From Sphingopyxis sp. (GTDB lineage: Bacteria; Pseudomonadota; Alphaproteobacteria; Sphingomonadales; Sphingomonadaceae): a DNA stretch of 64,000 nucleotides. The stretch lies in the NCBI GenBank assembly GCA_017745175.1, contig JAGHZY010000014.1, forward strand, positions 28,183 to 92,182. The letters run 5' to 3'. Positions within the stretch are counted from its first letter, which is position 1, and every line of letters starts with the position of its first letter. Made by a program: the position numbers and the translations under genes. Shown here piece by piece: positions 50,389 to 59,547 of the stretch. Under the pieces are notes generated by a model. That model saw only the letters and a program-made list of their open reading frames with translations. It did no database searches and had not been told where the DNA came from.

Positions 50389-51149
50389 GCATCGACAAAG
50401 CCATCATCCTGTCGGCGGGGCAGGGTTCGCGCCTGCTGCCGCTGACCCGCGACATCCCCAAATGCCTGATCGAGTTCAACGGCCGCAGCCTGATCAGCTG
50501 GCAGGTCGCGGCGCTCGTCGCGAACGGGATCAAGGATATCGTCGTCGTCACCGGCTTCCGCACCGAGCGCGTCGAGGATCATGCGCTGCAGCTCTATCGC
50601 GACACCGGCGCGCGGATCCGCACGCTGTTCAATCCCTTCTTTCAGGTTGCCGACAATCTCGGCACCTGCTGGATTGCGCGCGAGGAAATGGACCGCGATT
50701 TCATCATCCTCAACGGCGACACCATCATCTCGGACGAGATCGTCGCGAAGCTGGTCGCGGGCGCGAGCGAACCGATCAACGTCACGGTCGACGTCAAGGC
50801 CGACTATGACGACGACGACATGAAGGTGAACCGCGACGCCGAAGGCCGCCTGCATCATATCGGGAAGCGACTGTTGCCGCCCGACACCAACGCCGAATCG
50901 ATCGGCATGCTGGCTTTCGTCGGCGATGGCCCGTCGATCTTCCGCAACCAGGTCGACCAGATGATGCGCACTCCCGACGGGGTCGAGCGCTGGTATCTGC
51001 GCGCGATCGACATCATCGCGAAGGGCAACCGCGTCGGCACCGTGTCGATCGAGGGGCTCGAATGGCAGGAGGTCGACTTCCCGCAGGACGTCGAGGCAGC
51101 CGATGCGCTTACCGCCAAATGGGTCGAAGAAGGCCGTTACGCGAAATAG
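50385..51149 (+). CDS. Phosphocholine cytidylyltransferase-like nucleotidyltransferase
   Basis: The 254-residue enzyme resembles LicC-type cytidylyltransferases. It has KAIILSAGQGSRLLPLTRDIPKCLIEFNGRSLISWQVAALVANGI, VVTGFRTERVEDHA, NPFFQVADNLGTCWIAREEMDRDFIILNGDTIISDEI, and a C-terminal WQEVDFPQDVEAADAL. LicC relatives make CDP-choline, CDP-inositol or CDP-glycerol-type products from the alcohol phosphate and CTP. Its gene is the last on the plus strand and overlaps the convergent HIT gene by 13 bases. Confidence 0.86.
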   Translation: MSIDKAIILSAGQGSRLLPLTRDIPKCLIEFNGRSLISWQVAALVANGIKDIVVVTGFRTERVEDHALQLYRDTGARIRTLFNPFFQVADNLGTCWIAREEMDRDFIILNGDTIISDEIVAKLVAGASEPINVTVDVKADYDDDDMKVNRDAEGRLHHIGKRLLPPDTNAESIGMLAFVGDGPSIFRNQVDQMMRTPDGVERWYLRAIDIIAKGNRVGTVSIEGLEWQEVDFPQDVEAADALTAKWVEEGRYAK

Positions 51150-51565
51150 GGTTTGAGCCAGCCGGCGAGCGCGGCGATCTCTGCGTCGTCGAGCTTCACC
51201 GCCTGCCCGAGGTCGGGCTGCGCCGGCCAGCCGGCATCGGCGACCGTCAGTCCCGCTCCCGAACGTTCGCCGTCATAGCGCGGCAGGACGTGGAAATGGA
51301 CATGCGGGTCGACCATCATCAGCATCAGATAGTTGATCTTTGCATAGCCGATCGCTTGCGTCAGGGCCGCCTCGATCGCTGCGGTTGCGATCTTGAGCTC
51401 GCCATGCGCTTCGGCCGGCAAGTCGCCAAACGCCGTCGCCTCGGATTTCGCCGCGAGTATCAGCGCGCCGAGCGTCGGCTGCGCGGGGCGCAGCAGCACG
51501 ACCCAATGGTCATATTCGACGATCAGTGTCGCGGGGTGCCCGAATTTGGTGATGGTCCCGTTCAT
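51137..51565 (-). CDS. HIT family protein
   Basis: The 142-residue protein has the histidine triad H88-x-H90-x-H92 (PHVHFHVLPRY), the signature of nucleotidyl hydrolases/transferases that act through a His-NMP intermediate. The rest is DHWVVLLRPAQPTLGALILAAKSEAT and KINYLMLMMVDPH. Likely substrates are dinucleoside polyphosphates or nucleoside-phosphoryl compounds. Its start overlaps the CDP-alcohol transferase stop (ATGA); its stop lies inside the convergent cytidylyltransferase gene. Confidence 0.88.
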   Translation of the reverse strand: MNGTITKFGHPATLIVEYDHWVVLLRPAQPTLGALILAAKSEATAFGDLPAEAHGELKIATAAIEAALTQAIGYAKINYLMLMMVDPHVHFHVLPRYDGERSGAGLTVADAGWPAQPDLGQAVKLDDAEIAALAGWLKPYFA

Positions 51566-52665
51566 GCTTCTTCCATCCAGCTGACGATCGGGCGCCCCGA
51601 ACGCTTGACGGCATAGGCCTGCACCAGCCGCACTGCGTGCACGATCAGCGAGATGACGGTCCACCACGCGACCGCGATCAGGCCGATGTCGGGACGCCCG
51701 GCGAGCGTCGCGAAGAAGAGGATCGCGAAGTTCGGGTTGCGGCGCGCGGTGACAAGCCGGAACCGGCTGTCGAACTTTTGCCAGACATGGATGTCCATGC
51801 CGAAGTCCTTGATGAACAGCCCTTCGATCACGCGCTGGAGCACATAGCCCGCGACGACCGCGATCATCACCAGCAGGAAGGTCTGGCCGGACAGCGCGAG
51901 CCCCCAGGTGCCGAGCCCGACACCCCAGAAATACCACCAGAAGGGCGGGTGGATCAGGTCGACGCCATGGTCGGCGACATTGCCCCATTTCGACGAGGTG
52001 ATCGTGCAGCGCGCGAGCTTTCCGTCGACGGTGTCGAGCACCATGAAGATGAAGCCCGCGAGCATCCCTTGCCAATAATGGCCGTAGGCGAACAGGTAGG
52101 TCGCATAGACGCAGAGCGTCGCGCCGATTGCGGTGACCATGTTCGGCGTCATGCCGATGCTCGCCGCGCCGCGCGTCAGCCACAGGGCGAGCTCGGGCCA
52201 CAGATATTTGGTCAGCGCATCGGTGACGCCCTTGTACGCGCCGAAATAGCTCTTCCGCTCGATTTCGCGCCGCGTTGCCGGCGTCAGCCGCTGGATGAAG
52301 GGGCAATCGAGCTTGCGGAGCTGGCGGTTGTAGATCTGCGGATTGTCGCGATAGTCGATGATGGTGAGCGCGCCGCGGTGCTGCGCGATATCCGCGGGAG
52401 CCATCCCGCCGGTCAGATGTGCCATCACCAGATCGCCGCCATCCATCACCACCGTCCCCGGCAGCGCCACGATATGGCGCAGCCACACCGGGTCGAAGAC
52501 ATAGTCGAGATTGACGTAGAGCTGTGGGGCCGACGCCGCGGCGGTTTCGGGCAGGCCTTCCGCCTGCGCCAGCCGACGCAATCGCTCGGCATTGGCCATG
52601 CCCCACAGCAACGTCGGATTTTCGCCGATTGGCGTCAGGGCGGGCGGGGACTTGGCGTCGGTCAT
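51562..52665 (-). CDS. CDP-alcohol phosphatidyltransferase with N-terminal extension
   Basis: The 367-residue protein carries the complete CDP-OH-P motif: D211-x2-D214-G-x2-AR-x8-G-x3-D232-x3-D236 (DTVDGKLARC... GNVADHGVD), followed by several membrane helices. It displaces CMP from a CDP-alcohol. Residues 1-165 form a soluble extension (NLDYVFDPVWLRHIVALPGTVVMDGGDLVMAHL) that looks like a degenerate nucleotidyltransferase, as in archaeal and bacterial inositol-phosphate synthases of the IPCT-DIPPS type. Start and stop overlap both neighbours. Confidence 0.9.
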   Translation of the reverse strand: MTDAKSPPALTPIGENPTLLWGMANAERLRRLAQAEGLPETAAASAPQLYVNLDYVFDPVWLRHIVALPGTVVMDGGDLVMAHLTGGMAPADIAQHRGALTIIDYRDNPQIYNRQLRKLDCPFIQRLTPATRREIERKSYFGAYKGVTDALTKYLWPELALWLTRGAASIGMTPNMVTAIGATLCVYATYLFAYGHYWQGMLAGFIFMVLDTVDGKLARCTITSSKWGNVADHGVDLIHPPFWWYFWGVGLGTWGLALSGQTFLLVMIAVVAGYVLQRVIEGLFIKDFGMDIHVWQKFDSRFRLVTARRNPNFAILFFATLAGRPDIGLIAVAWWTVISLIVHAVRLVQAYAVKRSGRPIVSWMEEA

Positions 52666-53801
52666 CCGCCGCTCTTATCCTGCCTGGCGTCCATTGCAAG
52701 GAAACGGAGTATCGCTTCGGCGCCGCGCCGCGCCGCGCCCGCGGGGTTGCCACCGATCGATTCCGCCAGCCTTTCGCCCTGCGCGGCGGCGTAAAGCGGA
52801 TGTCGGGCCGGAGCCTGATCGAGCGCGCCGGGCAAGTCGGCAAGATCGTTCACGACATCGCCAAGCGTCCAGAACAGATAGTCGGGATCGCCGCGCCAGT
52901 CGACGCCATGGGCGTTGAGGAAAAGGCATGGCCGCGGCGTTGCGAGAAACTCGTAAACCTGGCTGCTGACGTCGCCGAGGTAGATGTCGGCGCCGCTCGT
53001 ATAGCTCATGTCGAACAGGCGGTCGGAGGCGAGGTCGATCGATATCTTGCCCGTTACCGCCAGTTCCGCCACCGCAGTGCGCTCGGCATCGCTCGCCTCG
53101 GCAAACAGGCGGACGTGCGGCGCGACGACCAGATTATAGCGGTCCTGACCTGCGAACCAGTTGATGATATCGCGCCCGAAACGGTCCCACGACGACAGGT
53201 CGCGTTTGAAATGCGGCGCATAAAGGACGGTCGGCCGGCCGTTCGCGAACAGCGGTTCGCGCGTTGCCTGCAGCCGCGGCATCAGGTCGAGCTTCACATA
53301 GCCGTTGACGGCATAGCGGCCCGGCCGGATCGTCCCGGCGTCGAGCAGGCGCTGCTCGCTCTTCTCGCCCGCCACGAGAACATAATCGAAATGCCGGTCG
53401 CGCGGATCGAGCATGATCGCGCGGTCGCCCGCACCGTGCGGGGTAAAGATCAGCCGCGTCTTGCGCGGCAGGAAATGCCGGATCGCGGTCGTCGTCCGTT
53501 CGGGCACGACGATCGCGTCGAACTGGCGCAAGAAGGGCAAGGCGCCGAACAGCATAGGCAGCCGCGGATTGCGGAACAGGCCCCAGTCGCGCAACCAGCG
53601 CGCGAGACCGCGCTGGCCGAGCAAGGTGATGCGCGGCGCAAAGCCCGGATAGGCGAGCGCGACCTGTTCGACCATGCGCAGATGGTCACCGCTCGCGACC
53701 GCAACCTCGATCTCCTCTCCGGCCATCGCCATTTCGGCGGCAATCGGCAGCGCGTGGAAAATCTGGTGCGGTTCGCCGATGAACAGGAACAGGGTGCGCA
53801 T
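52662..53801 (-). CDS. CDP-glycerol glycerophosphotransferase-like transferase
   Basis: The 379-residue GT-B-like enzyme has MRTLFLFIGEPHQIFHALPIAAEMAMAGEEIEVAVASG, FTPHGAGDRAIMLDPRDRHFDYVLVAGEKSEQRLLDAG and VLYAPHFKRDLSSWDRFG. The C-terminal SYTSGADIYLGDVSSQVYEFLATPRPCLFLN has the D-x-SS-x-xYEF motif of TagB/TagF-type glycerophosphotransferases. Those transfer glycerol phosphate from CDP-glycerol to a polymer. It is coupled to the phosphatase (TGATG) and CDP-alcohol transferase (ATGA). Confidence 0.85.
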   Translation of the reverse strand: MRTLFLFIGEPHQIFHALPIAAEMAMAGEEIEVAVASGDHLRMVEQVALAYPGFAPRITLLGQRGLARWLRDWGLFRNPRLPMLFGALPFLRQFDAIVVPERTTTAIRHFLPRKTRLIFTPHGAGDRAIMLDPRDRHFDYVLVAGEKSEQRLLDAGTIRPGRYAVNGYVKLDLMPRLQATREPLFANGRPTVLYAPHFKRDLSSWDRFGRDIINWFAGQDRYNLVVAPHVRLFAEASDAERTAVAELAVTGKISIDLASDRLFDMSYTSGADIYLGDVSSQVYEFLATPRPCLFLNAHGVDWRGDPDYLFWTLGDVVNDLADLPGALDQAPARHPLYAAAQGERLAESIGGNPAGAARRGAEAILRFLAMDARQDKSGG

Positions 53802-54511
53802 CAGCGGCGCGCGCCCGCTGCCGCATCCTCGAAATCGGCAACCCGCCAGCCGTGCCTCGCGGCCAGCCGCACGAACTTGTCGCCGCGCCCGACGAGCCAG
53901 GCTTCGTTGGCGAGCGCAAAGGTCGGTGCGTCGCTGACATGGTCCGAATAGGCTCGGATATGTGTGGCCCCGTCTGTGGTCTGGGCGGCGAGCCATTCGC
54001 CGACGCGCCGCGCTTTTTCCTCGCCATAGCAATTGGGTCCGTCGAGCAGCGGAAGCCAATTCCCCTCGGTATCGCGCCGGTGGCGCGAGGCGACGATCGC
54101 GTCGAAGTCCAGCGCTTCGGCGATCGCGCCCGCGTAAAATTCGGGCGCCGCGGTCGCCATCAGCAGCCGGTAGCCCTCGGCACGGTCGCGCGCGATGCAC
54201 GCCGCGGCGCCCGGCGGAACGTCGCGCGGCACGCGCCACGCCGCGAAATCGGCGGCGAGCGTGCTGGCACGCGCGGGCGCGATGGCCTTGCCCAGCATCA
54301 GGCGAATGGCGGCCGGCTTGAACCGGTCGCGGCCGTAGAGGCGCAGCGCATATCCGATCATCAGCGCCGCGAGCACGGGTAGCAGCAGCAGACGCCACGG
54401 GGCTTCGCGCCACGCCGCCCAGAGCAGGAACAGCGTGAAGGTCGGCTTGCGAAGCACGGTGCGGTCGAGATCGTAGATCGCGACGCCTGCGGGCAGGACG
54501 ACGCCGGTCAT
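53801..54511 (-). CDS. HAD superfamily phosphatase with membrane-like segment
   Basis: The 236-residue protein starts VAIYDLDRTVLRKPTFTLFLLW. The catalytic Asp pair is D14 and D16 (DLDRT in place of DxDGT), and the cap includes APWRLLLLPVLAALMIGYALRLYG, hydrophobic enough to embed in the membrane. Later motifs are LLMATAAPEFYAGAIAEALDFDAIVAS and RAYSDHVSDAPTFALANEAWLVG. This is the SerB-like HAD group. It likely dephosphorylates a lipid or sugar intermediate. ATGA overlap with the flippase gene. Confidence 0.87.
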   Translation of the reverse strand: MTGVVLPAGVAIYDLDRTVLRKPTFTLFLLWAAWREAPWRLLLLPVLAALMIGYALRLYGRDRFKPAAIRLMLGKAIAPARASTLAADFAAWRVPRDVPPGAAACIARDRAEGYRLLMATAAPEFYAGAIAEALDFDAIVASRHRRDTEGNWLPLLDGPNCYGEEKARRVGEWLAAQTTDGATHIRAYSDHVSDAPTFALANEAWLVGRGDKFVRLAARHGWRVADFEDAAAGARR

Positions 54512-56055
54512 GAAGCCTCGCGTTCGAAGAGCCGCAGCGTGCGGCCGGTCTTGCCCAGCGAGGTGCGGTCGGCGAGCGGGAGCGCGAAGCGGAGCGCGAG
54601 CCAGATCGACGCAGCGGCGATCAGCACGATCAGCGGCAGCGCGACCGGGTCGGGCAGGCGGCTTGCGAACAGCGCGGCGGCGCCCGCGGCGAGAGTGACG
54701 ATGAGCCCTCGGAATGCGACGCCCGGAAATTGCGCGTCGAACGGCTGGAGTTTTTCGGTGATCGCGAGCTGGAGCATCGGGACGGCAGCCATGACGACGA
54801 GACCGGTCGCCGTCGCGACGGTCACCCCGGTCAGCGGGTCGAGATGCCCGACGATTAGCCAGCCGGTGCCGAGCGCGACCGCGACGCCGAAGATGCTGGC
54901 GGTGAGCTGGTGCCGGAACGCCGCGACGACCTGCAGCACCGGCGCTGAAATCCCGAGCACGGCTTCGGCGGCGCGTGCGAAGAGCAGGGTGATCAGCGCC
55001 GCCTGCGCACCCTGCGCCTGATCGCTGAACAGGCTGAGCAACGAGGTGCTGCCCGCCGCGAGCACCGCCGCGAGCGGCAGCGCGATCGCCGATATCAGCC
55101 GCGTCGCATAGGCATAGATGTCGGCGACCTGCTGCCGGTCCTGCCGCTCGGCGCTGGCCGCGAGCGGCGCCATGACATAGGTGAAGGCGATACGGACGAG
55201 CTGGACGACGCTCGACAGCTTGCGCGCGATGGTGAACAGGCCCGCCGCCGCCGCGCCCGCGGCGCCGGGCAGCAACAGATTGAGGATCAGCGCGGGGGCA
55301 TCGCCGAACAGCCGCGCGATGATGTTCGACGGCAGGATCGACAGCCCGGCCCAGAAGGTGTTGCGCGCCGTGTCGCTCGTCCGGGGCCCGCGCCACATAT
55401 CGGCGAGGCTGTAGTGGCGCGCGAGCAGGCGGACGCTGAGCGCCGCGGTGATCGCCAGCGAACAGAGATGTGCGATGAACAGCCCCTTGAGCCCGAGCCC
55501 GAGTGCGAAGAACAGTCCCGCGAACACCAGTCGCATGATCTGTTCCCACACGATCCGGAGGCGGATTTCGGCGCCGAACACCATGCGCGCGCGCAGCGCC
55601 GAGGTTGCGATTTCGACGAAGGCCCACAGCGGCAGTGCCCAGACAAAGATGCGGATCGCGGGCGTGACGAGATCGCGGTCCTTCGCTGCGACATTGAGCA
55701 GCGGGCCGAGTTCGGCGGCGAAGACCGCGACCAGCGCCGCGACGACAAGGCACGGCCCGACGCCGAAGAGCATCGCGGTGCGCAGCGCTGCCGCGGCGTC
55801 GGCGTCGCTCGCCGATTGCGGCACGGTGCGCTGCATCGCGCTGGTCATGCCGAGATCGAAGATATTCTCGAGCAGGTTCACGGCCGCCCACAGCACCGCA
55901 TAGAGGCCGTAACCCGCGAGACCGAACATCAGAACGTAGAGCGGCTGCGCGACGATCTCGACGACGGCGCCCAGACGCGCCAGTACGGTCGTGCCGAGCC
56001 CGCGCGCGACGCTGCGGCTGGTAACGGCGGGCTGGGCGGCGCTTTCGCTCATCAT
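54508..56055 (-). CDS. Polysaccharide/lipid flippase (MATE/MVF-like)
   Basis: The 515-residue protein has about 12-14 membrane helices, beginning [42 protein letters not shown]. It matches the polysaccharide biosynthesis export family (Wzx-type): [57 protein letters not shown]. It would move a lipid-linked product to the periplasm. It is the first gene of the minus-strand operon reaching 51137. It starts MMSE at 56055, diverging from sdhB. Confidence 0.88.
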   Translation of the reverse strand: MMSESAAQPAVTSRSVARGLGTTVLARLGAVVEIVAQPLYVLMFGLAGYGLYAVLWAAVNLLENIFDLGMTSAMQRTVPQSASDADAAAALRTAMLFGVGPCLVVAALVAVFAAELGPLLNVAAKDRDLVTPAIRIFVWALPLWAFVEIATSALRARMVFGAEIRLRIVWEQIMRLVFAGLFFALGLGLKGLFIAHLCSLAITAALSVRLLARHYSLADMWRGPRTSDTARNTFWAGLSILPSNIIARLFGDAPALILNLLLPGAAGAAAAGLFTIARKLSSVVQLVRIAFTYVMAPLAASAERQDRQQVADIYAYATRLISAIALPLAAVLAAGSTSLLSLFSDQAQGAQAALITLLFARAAEAVLGISAPVLQVVAAFRHQLTASIFGVAVALGTGWLIVGHLDPLTGVTVATATGLVVMAAVPMLQLAITEKLQPFDAQFPGVAFRGLIVTLAAGAAALFASRLPDPVALPLIVLIAAASIWLALRFALPLADRTSLGKTGRTLRLFEREAS

Positions 56056-56169
56056 CGCCGCCCTAGCGCCTTGCCCGCGCCCCTGCCAGCGGCTTTCGCG
56101 CGTTCACCCTCTTGTCGACTCCCGCAATCGGGTCTAGGCAGCGCGCGATTGCATAGGGAAGACCGCGAT

Positions 56170-56952
56170 ATGGCCCAATTTGTCCTGCCCAAGAACAGCC
56201 GCCCGCAAAAGACGGGCAAGGTCCACAAGGCCGAGGGCGCGACCGCCGTCAAGAAATTCAAGGTCTATCGCTACGATCCCGACAAGGGGCAGAACCCGCA
56301 TTTCGACACGTTCGAGATCGACACCGAAAAATGCGGCCCGATGGTGCTCGACGCGCTTATCAAGATGAAGAGCGAGCAGGATTCGACGCTGACTTTCCGC
56401 CGCTCGTGCCGCGAAGGCATCTGCGGCAGCTGTTCGATGAACATGAACGGCAAGAACGGCCTCGCCTGCACCACCGCGATCGAGGATCTGAAGGGCGACA
56501 TCACGATCACCCCGCTGCCGTCGATGGACGTGATCAAGGATCTCGTCCCCGACTTTACCCATTTCTACGCGCAATATGCGTCGATCGAACCCTGGCTCAA
56601 GACCAAGACGACGACGCCGAGCGGCAAGGAGCGGCTGCAGTCGCCCGCCGAGCGCGAAAAGCTCGACGGCCTCTACGAGTGCATCCTGTGCGCCTGCTGC
56701 TCGACGAGCTGCCCGAGCTACTGGTGGAACAGCGACAAGTTCCTCGGCCCCGCGATCCTGCTCCAGGCGTATCGCTGGCTCGCCGACAGCCGTGACGAGA
56801 TGACCGGCGAGCGGCTCGACGAGCTCGAGGATCCGTTCCGCCTCTATCGTTGCCACACGATCATGAACTGCGCCAACGCGTGCCCCAAGGGCCTGAGCCC
56901 CGCGCGCGCGATCGCCGAGATCAAGAAGCTGGAAGCCGAGCGGCACGTCTGA
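56170..56952 (+). CDS. sdhB: Succinate dehydrogenase iron-sulfur subunit
   Basis: The 260-residue subunit has the [2Fe-2S] motif [24 protein letters not shown] and the C-terminal [4Fe-4S]/[3Fe-4S] sets [16 protein letters not shown] and [15 protein letters not shown]. It passes electrons from SdhA to ubiquinone. AGGGA stands about 9 bases before ATG 56170. sdhC, sdhD and sdhA are not adjacent; the upstream gene is on the opposite strand. The stop is one base from the MBL start (TGATG). Confidence 0.98.
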   Translation: MAQFVLPKNSRPQKTGKVHKAEGATAVKKFKVYRYDPDKGQNPHFDTFEIDTEKCGPMVLDALIKMKSEQDSTLTFRRSCREGICGSCSMNMNGKNGLACTTAIEDLKGDITITPLPSMDVIKDLVPDFTHFYAQYASIEPWLKTKTTTPSGKERLQSPAEREKLDGLYECILCACCSTSCPSYWWNSDKFLGPAILLQAYRWLADSRDEMTGERLDELEDPFRLYRCHTIMNCANACPKGLSPARAIAEIKKLEAERHV

Positions 56953-57929
56953 TGCGCCGCGCGCTGGCGGCACTCGCTGCGCTGGCGCTCGCTTCCTGTG
57001 CCTCGACCGCCGAACCCGGAACCGAGGCGGCGCTGCCCGGCGCAGTGACGCTCGGCCAAGCGACCTGGCTTGTTCCCGGCGGCTTCGAGGCGGGGCGTTC
57101 GCCCGACGGAAACAGCGTGATCCTGATGGGCCCCGCGGGCGCCGTCCTTGTCGATACGGGGCGTCATACGCATCACGCCGAAACGGTCGATCGCGCGCTT
57201 GGAAGCCTCGGCATTCCGCTCGTCGCGATCGTCAACACGCACTGGCATCTCGACCATGTCAGCGGCAACCGGGCGCTCAAGGCAAACCATATGGACGCGC
57301 GTGTTTACGGGACGTCCGCGATCGACGGGGCCTTGGAGGGCTTTCTTGCGGACAGTGCGGTGGCTTCGCGCAAGGCGCTCGCTGCGGGGCAGATTCCTGC
57401 CGCTGCGGTTCCGGACGTTGAGGGCGATCTGGCTACGATCGGGCGCGGGCGGGAGCTGCGGCCGGACATCGTCCTCGACGAGCCGTACGACGCCGTCTTT
57501 GCCGGCCGCCCCCTGTCGTTGCGAATTGCACGCCATGCGGCGACCGAGCGCGATCTCTGGATATATGACGCCGCCGCGCGGCGCGCGATCGTTGGCGACC
57601 TTGTCACGCTTCCTGTCCCCTTTCTCGACACCGCCTGTCCCGAAGGTTGGCTGGAGGCGCTTCGCCGGGTGGCGCGCTCGGGCGGAAGGCAGGTCGTGCC
57701 GGGGCACGGTCCGGTAATGGATATGGCCGCCTTTGCGCGCTGGCGGACCGCCTTCGGCGATTTTATCGCTTGCGCGCGCGGGACAGGCGCGCTTGAGACC
57801 TGTTCGGCGGGTTGGGTTGCCGACGCCGCCGAATGGATCGGCAATGACGGCCCCCGCGCCAAGGCTATGGCCGATTATTACGGTGAGCTGATACGCTCGA
57901 AGAAACTGGACGGATATTGCAGGGCATGA
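56952..57929 (+). CDS. Metallo-beta-lactamase fold lipoprotein
   Basis: The 325-residue protein has lipobox LASC (C16), then VTLGQATWLVPGGFEAGRSPDGNSVILMGPAGAVLVDTGRH, the metal motif H97-x-H99-x-D101-H102 (NTHWHLDHVSGN), AARRAIVGDLVTL and QVVPGHGPVMD. It is a periplasmic MBL-fold hydrolase; nothing shows it attacks antibiotics. It sits in an sdhB-MBL-thioesterase-zapE operon with overlapping starts. Confidence 0.9.
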   Translation: MRRALAALAALALASCASTAEPGTEAALPGAVTLGQATWLVPGGFEAGRSPDGNSVILMGPAGAVLVDTGRHTHHAETVDRALGSLGIPLVAIVNTHWHLDHVSGNRALKANHMDARVYGTSAIDGALEGFLADSAVASRKALAAGQIPAAAVPDVEGDLATIGRGRELRPDIVLDEPYDAVFAGRPLSLRIARHAATERDLWIYDAAARRAIVGDLVTLPVPFLDTACPEGWLEALRRVARSGGRQVVPGHGPVMDMAAFARWRTAFGDFIACARGTGALETCSAGWVADAAEWIGNDGPRAKAMADYYGELIRSKKLDGYCRA

Positions 57930-58417
57930 ACGACGGGATCGAGGAGCCGAAACGCCGCGACCATTTCAGCGCCGAGGAACTGGATGGCGGCTGGATCAGC
58001 TGGGATCTCAAGGACGCAACGCGTTTCAACGCCTTCATCGAACCGCTGACGGCGCGTGTCGAGCCGCCGACACCCGACGGCCGTCCGTGCGCGCGGGTGC
58101 GGATGCACCCCGAACGCAAGCACAGCAATCTCGGCGACAACGTCCATGGCGCGGTGACGCTCGCGCTCGTCGACGTCGCGCTGTTCGCCGCGTCGCACCA
58201 GTTCGGTTCGCTCAATGCCGGCCATTCGGTCACGCTTGACCTGTCGACGCAGTTCGTCGGCGCGGGTCGCGTTGGCGAACCATTGGACGCGGTTGTCGAG
58301 TTGGTGCGCGAGACCGGGCGGCTGATCTTCCTGCGCGGGCTTGTCGTGCAGGGCGAAGGCGACAGCCATATCGTGCTGAGCTTCGCGGGGACGATCCGCA
58401 AGGCGAGCAACAAGTGA
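57926..58417 (+). CDS. PaaI-type hotdog thioesterase
   Basis: The 163-residue protein contains CARVRMHPERKHSNLGDNVHGAVTLALVDVALFAASHQFGSLNAGHSVTLDLSTQFVGAGRVGEPLDAVVELVRETGRLIFLRGLVVQ. The NxHG motif (DNVHGA) and the strand pattern match the PaaI/4HBT family, which hydrolyses acyl-CoA. It starts in an ATGA overlap with the MBL gene and ends in a GTGA overlap with zapE. Confidence 0.9.
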   Translation: MNDGIEEPKRRDHFSAEELDGGWISWDLKDATRFNAFIEPLTARVEPPTPDGRPCARVRMHPERKHSNLGDNVHGAVTLALVDVALFAASHQFGSLNAGHSVTLDLSTQFVGAGRVGEPLDAVVELVRETGRLIFLRGLVVQGEGDSHIVLSFAGTIRKASNK

Positions 58418-59538
58418 CGACGGTTCTTGCCGCTTATGACGCGCTCGTCGCGGCAGGCGAGCTTCGTCCCGACGCCGAGCAGCGCGCCGCTGCCGAGCGG
58501 CTGAACCGGCTGCAGGCCGAGCTCGAGGCCGTGCCGAAGCGCGGCAGCCTGCTCTGGCGGCTGACGGGCCGCAAGCCCGAGGCGCTGCGCGGCGTCTATC
58601 TGTGGGGTGCGGTCGGGCGCGGCAAGTCGATGCTGATGGACCTCTTTTACGACCAGCTCGACATCCAGCGGAAACGGCGCGTGCATTTCCACGCCTTCAT
58701 GCTCGACGTCCACGCACGGATGCGCGAGGTCCGGAAAAGCGAGAGCGGCGATCCGATCCCGCTTGTCGCCGAAGCGCTCGCCGAAAATACCCGCTGCCTC
58801 GCCTTTGACGAGATGGTCGTGAACAACAGCGCCGACGCGATGATATTGTCGCGCCTGTTCACCGCGCTGATCGACCGCGGCGTGACGATGGTCGCCACCT
58901 CGAACCGCCCGCCGGGGGATCTCTACAAGGACGGGCTCAACCGCGAGCATTTCCTGCCCTTCATCGCGCTCGTCGAGGCACGGCTCGAGGTGATGGGCCT
59001 GAACGGGCCGACCGACTATCGCCGCGACCGCCTTGGCGATGGCGCGCGCTGGTTCGTTCCGGCCGACGATATCGCGAGCGCGGCGCTGTCGGCCGCCTTC
59101 TTCCGCCTGACCGACTATCCTCCCGAGGATCGCGCGCATGTTCCGACGCTCGAACTCGATGTCGGCGGAGGACGGACGCTGCATGTTCCGAAGGCGCTGA
59201 AGGGCGTCGCGGTCTTTTCGTTCAAGCGACTGTGCGGCGAGGCGCGCGGGGCGGCGGACTATCTTGCGGTCGCGCGGCACTTTCACGCCGTGATCATTGT
59301 CGGTATTCCGCGCATGGGCCCCGAAAACCGCAACGAGGCCGCGCGCTTCGTCACGCTGATCGACGCGCTCTACGAATATAAGGTCAAGCTGCTCGCGAGC
59401 GCGGCGGCGATGCCCGACCAGCTCTATATTGCGGGCGACGGCGCGTTTGAGTTCGAGCGCACCGCGAGTCGCCTCGCCGAGATGCAATCCGACGATTATC
59501 TGGCGCTGGGGCACGGGCAGGACGATGCCGTCGCCTGA
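58414..59538 (+). CDS. zapE: Cell division ATPase ZapE (AFG1-like)
   Basis: The 374-residue AAA+-like protein has Walker A GAVGRGKS (65-72), Walker B LAFDEMVVNN, and VATSNRPPGDLYKDGLNREHFLPFI, the AFG1/ZapE signature. ZapE modulates FtsZ ring constriction under stress and, in mitochondria, relatives degrade respiratory subunits. Proximity to sdhB is suggestive of a link with complex II. It starts at GTG 58414. Confidence 0.95.
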   Translation: MTTVLAAYDALVAAGELRPDAEQRAAAERLNRLQAELEAVPKRGSLLWRLTGRKPEALRGVYLWGAVGRGKSMLMDLFYDQLDIQRKRRVHFHAFMLDVHARMREVRKSESGDPIPLVAEALAENTRCLAFDEMVVNNSADAMILSRLFTALIDRGVTMVATSNRPPGDLYKDGLNREHFLPFIALVEARLEVMGLNGPTDYRRDRLGDGARWFVPADDIASAALSAAFFRLTDYPPEDRAHVPTLELDVGGGRTLHVPKALKGVAVFSFKRLCGEARGAADYLAVARHFHAVIIVGIPRMGPENRNEAARFVTLIDALYEYKVKLLASAAAMPDQLYIAGDGAFEFERTASRLAEMQSDDYLALGHGQDDAVA

Positions 59539-59547
59539 GTCCCGGCG

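Noticed and set aside
55414..56169. N-terminal extension of sdhB
   Set aside because: It is antisense to the flippase and absent from SdhB family proteins; ATG 56170 gives the normal length.
56952..57929. Antibiotic resistance metallo-beta-lactamase
   Set aside because: Only the general MBL-fold HxHxDH motif is present in a divergent lipoprotein; nothing points to beta-lactam hydrolysis.
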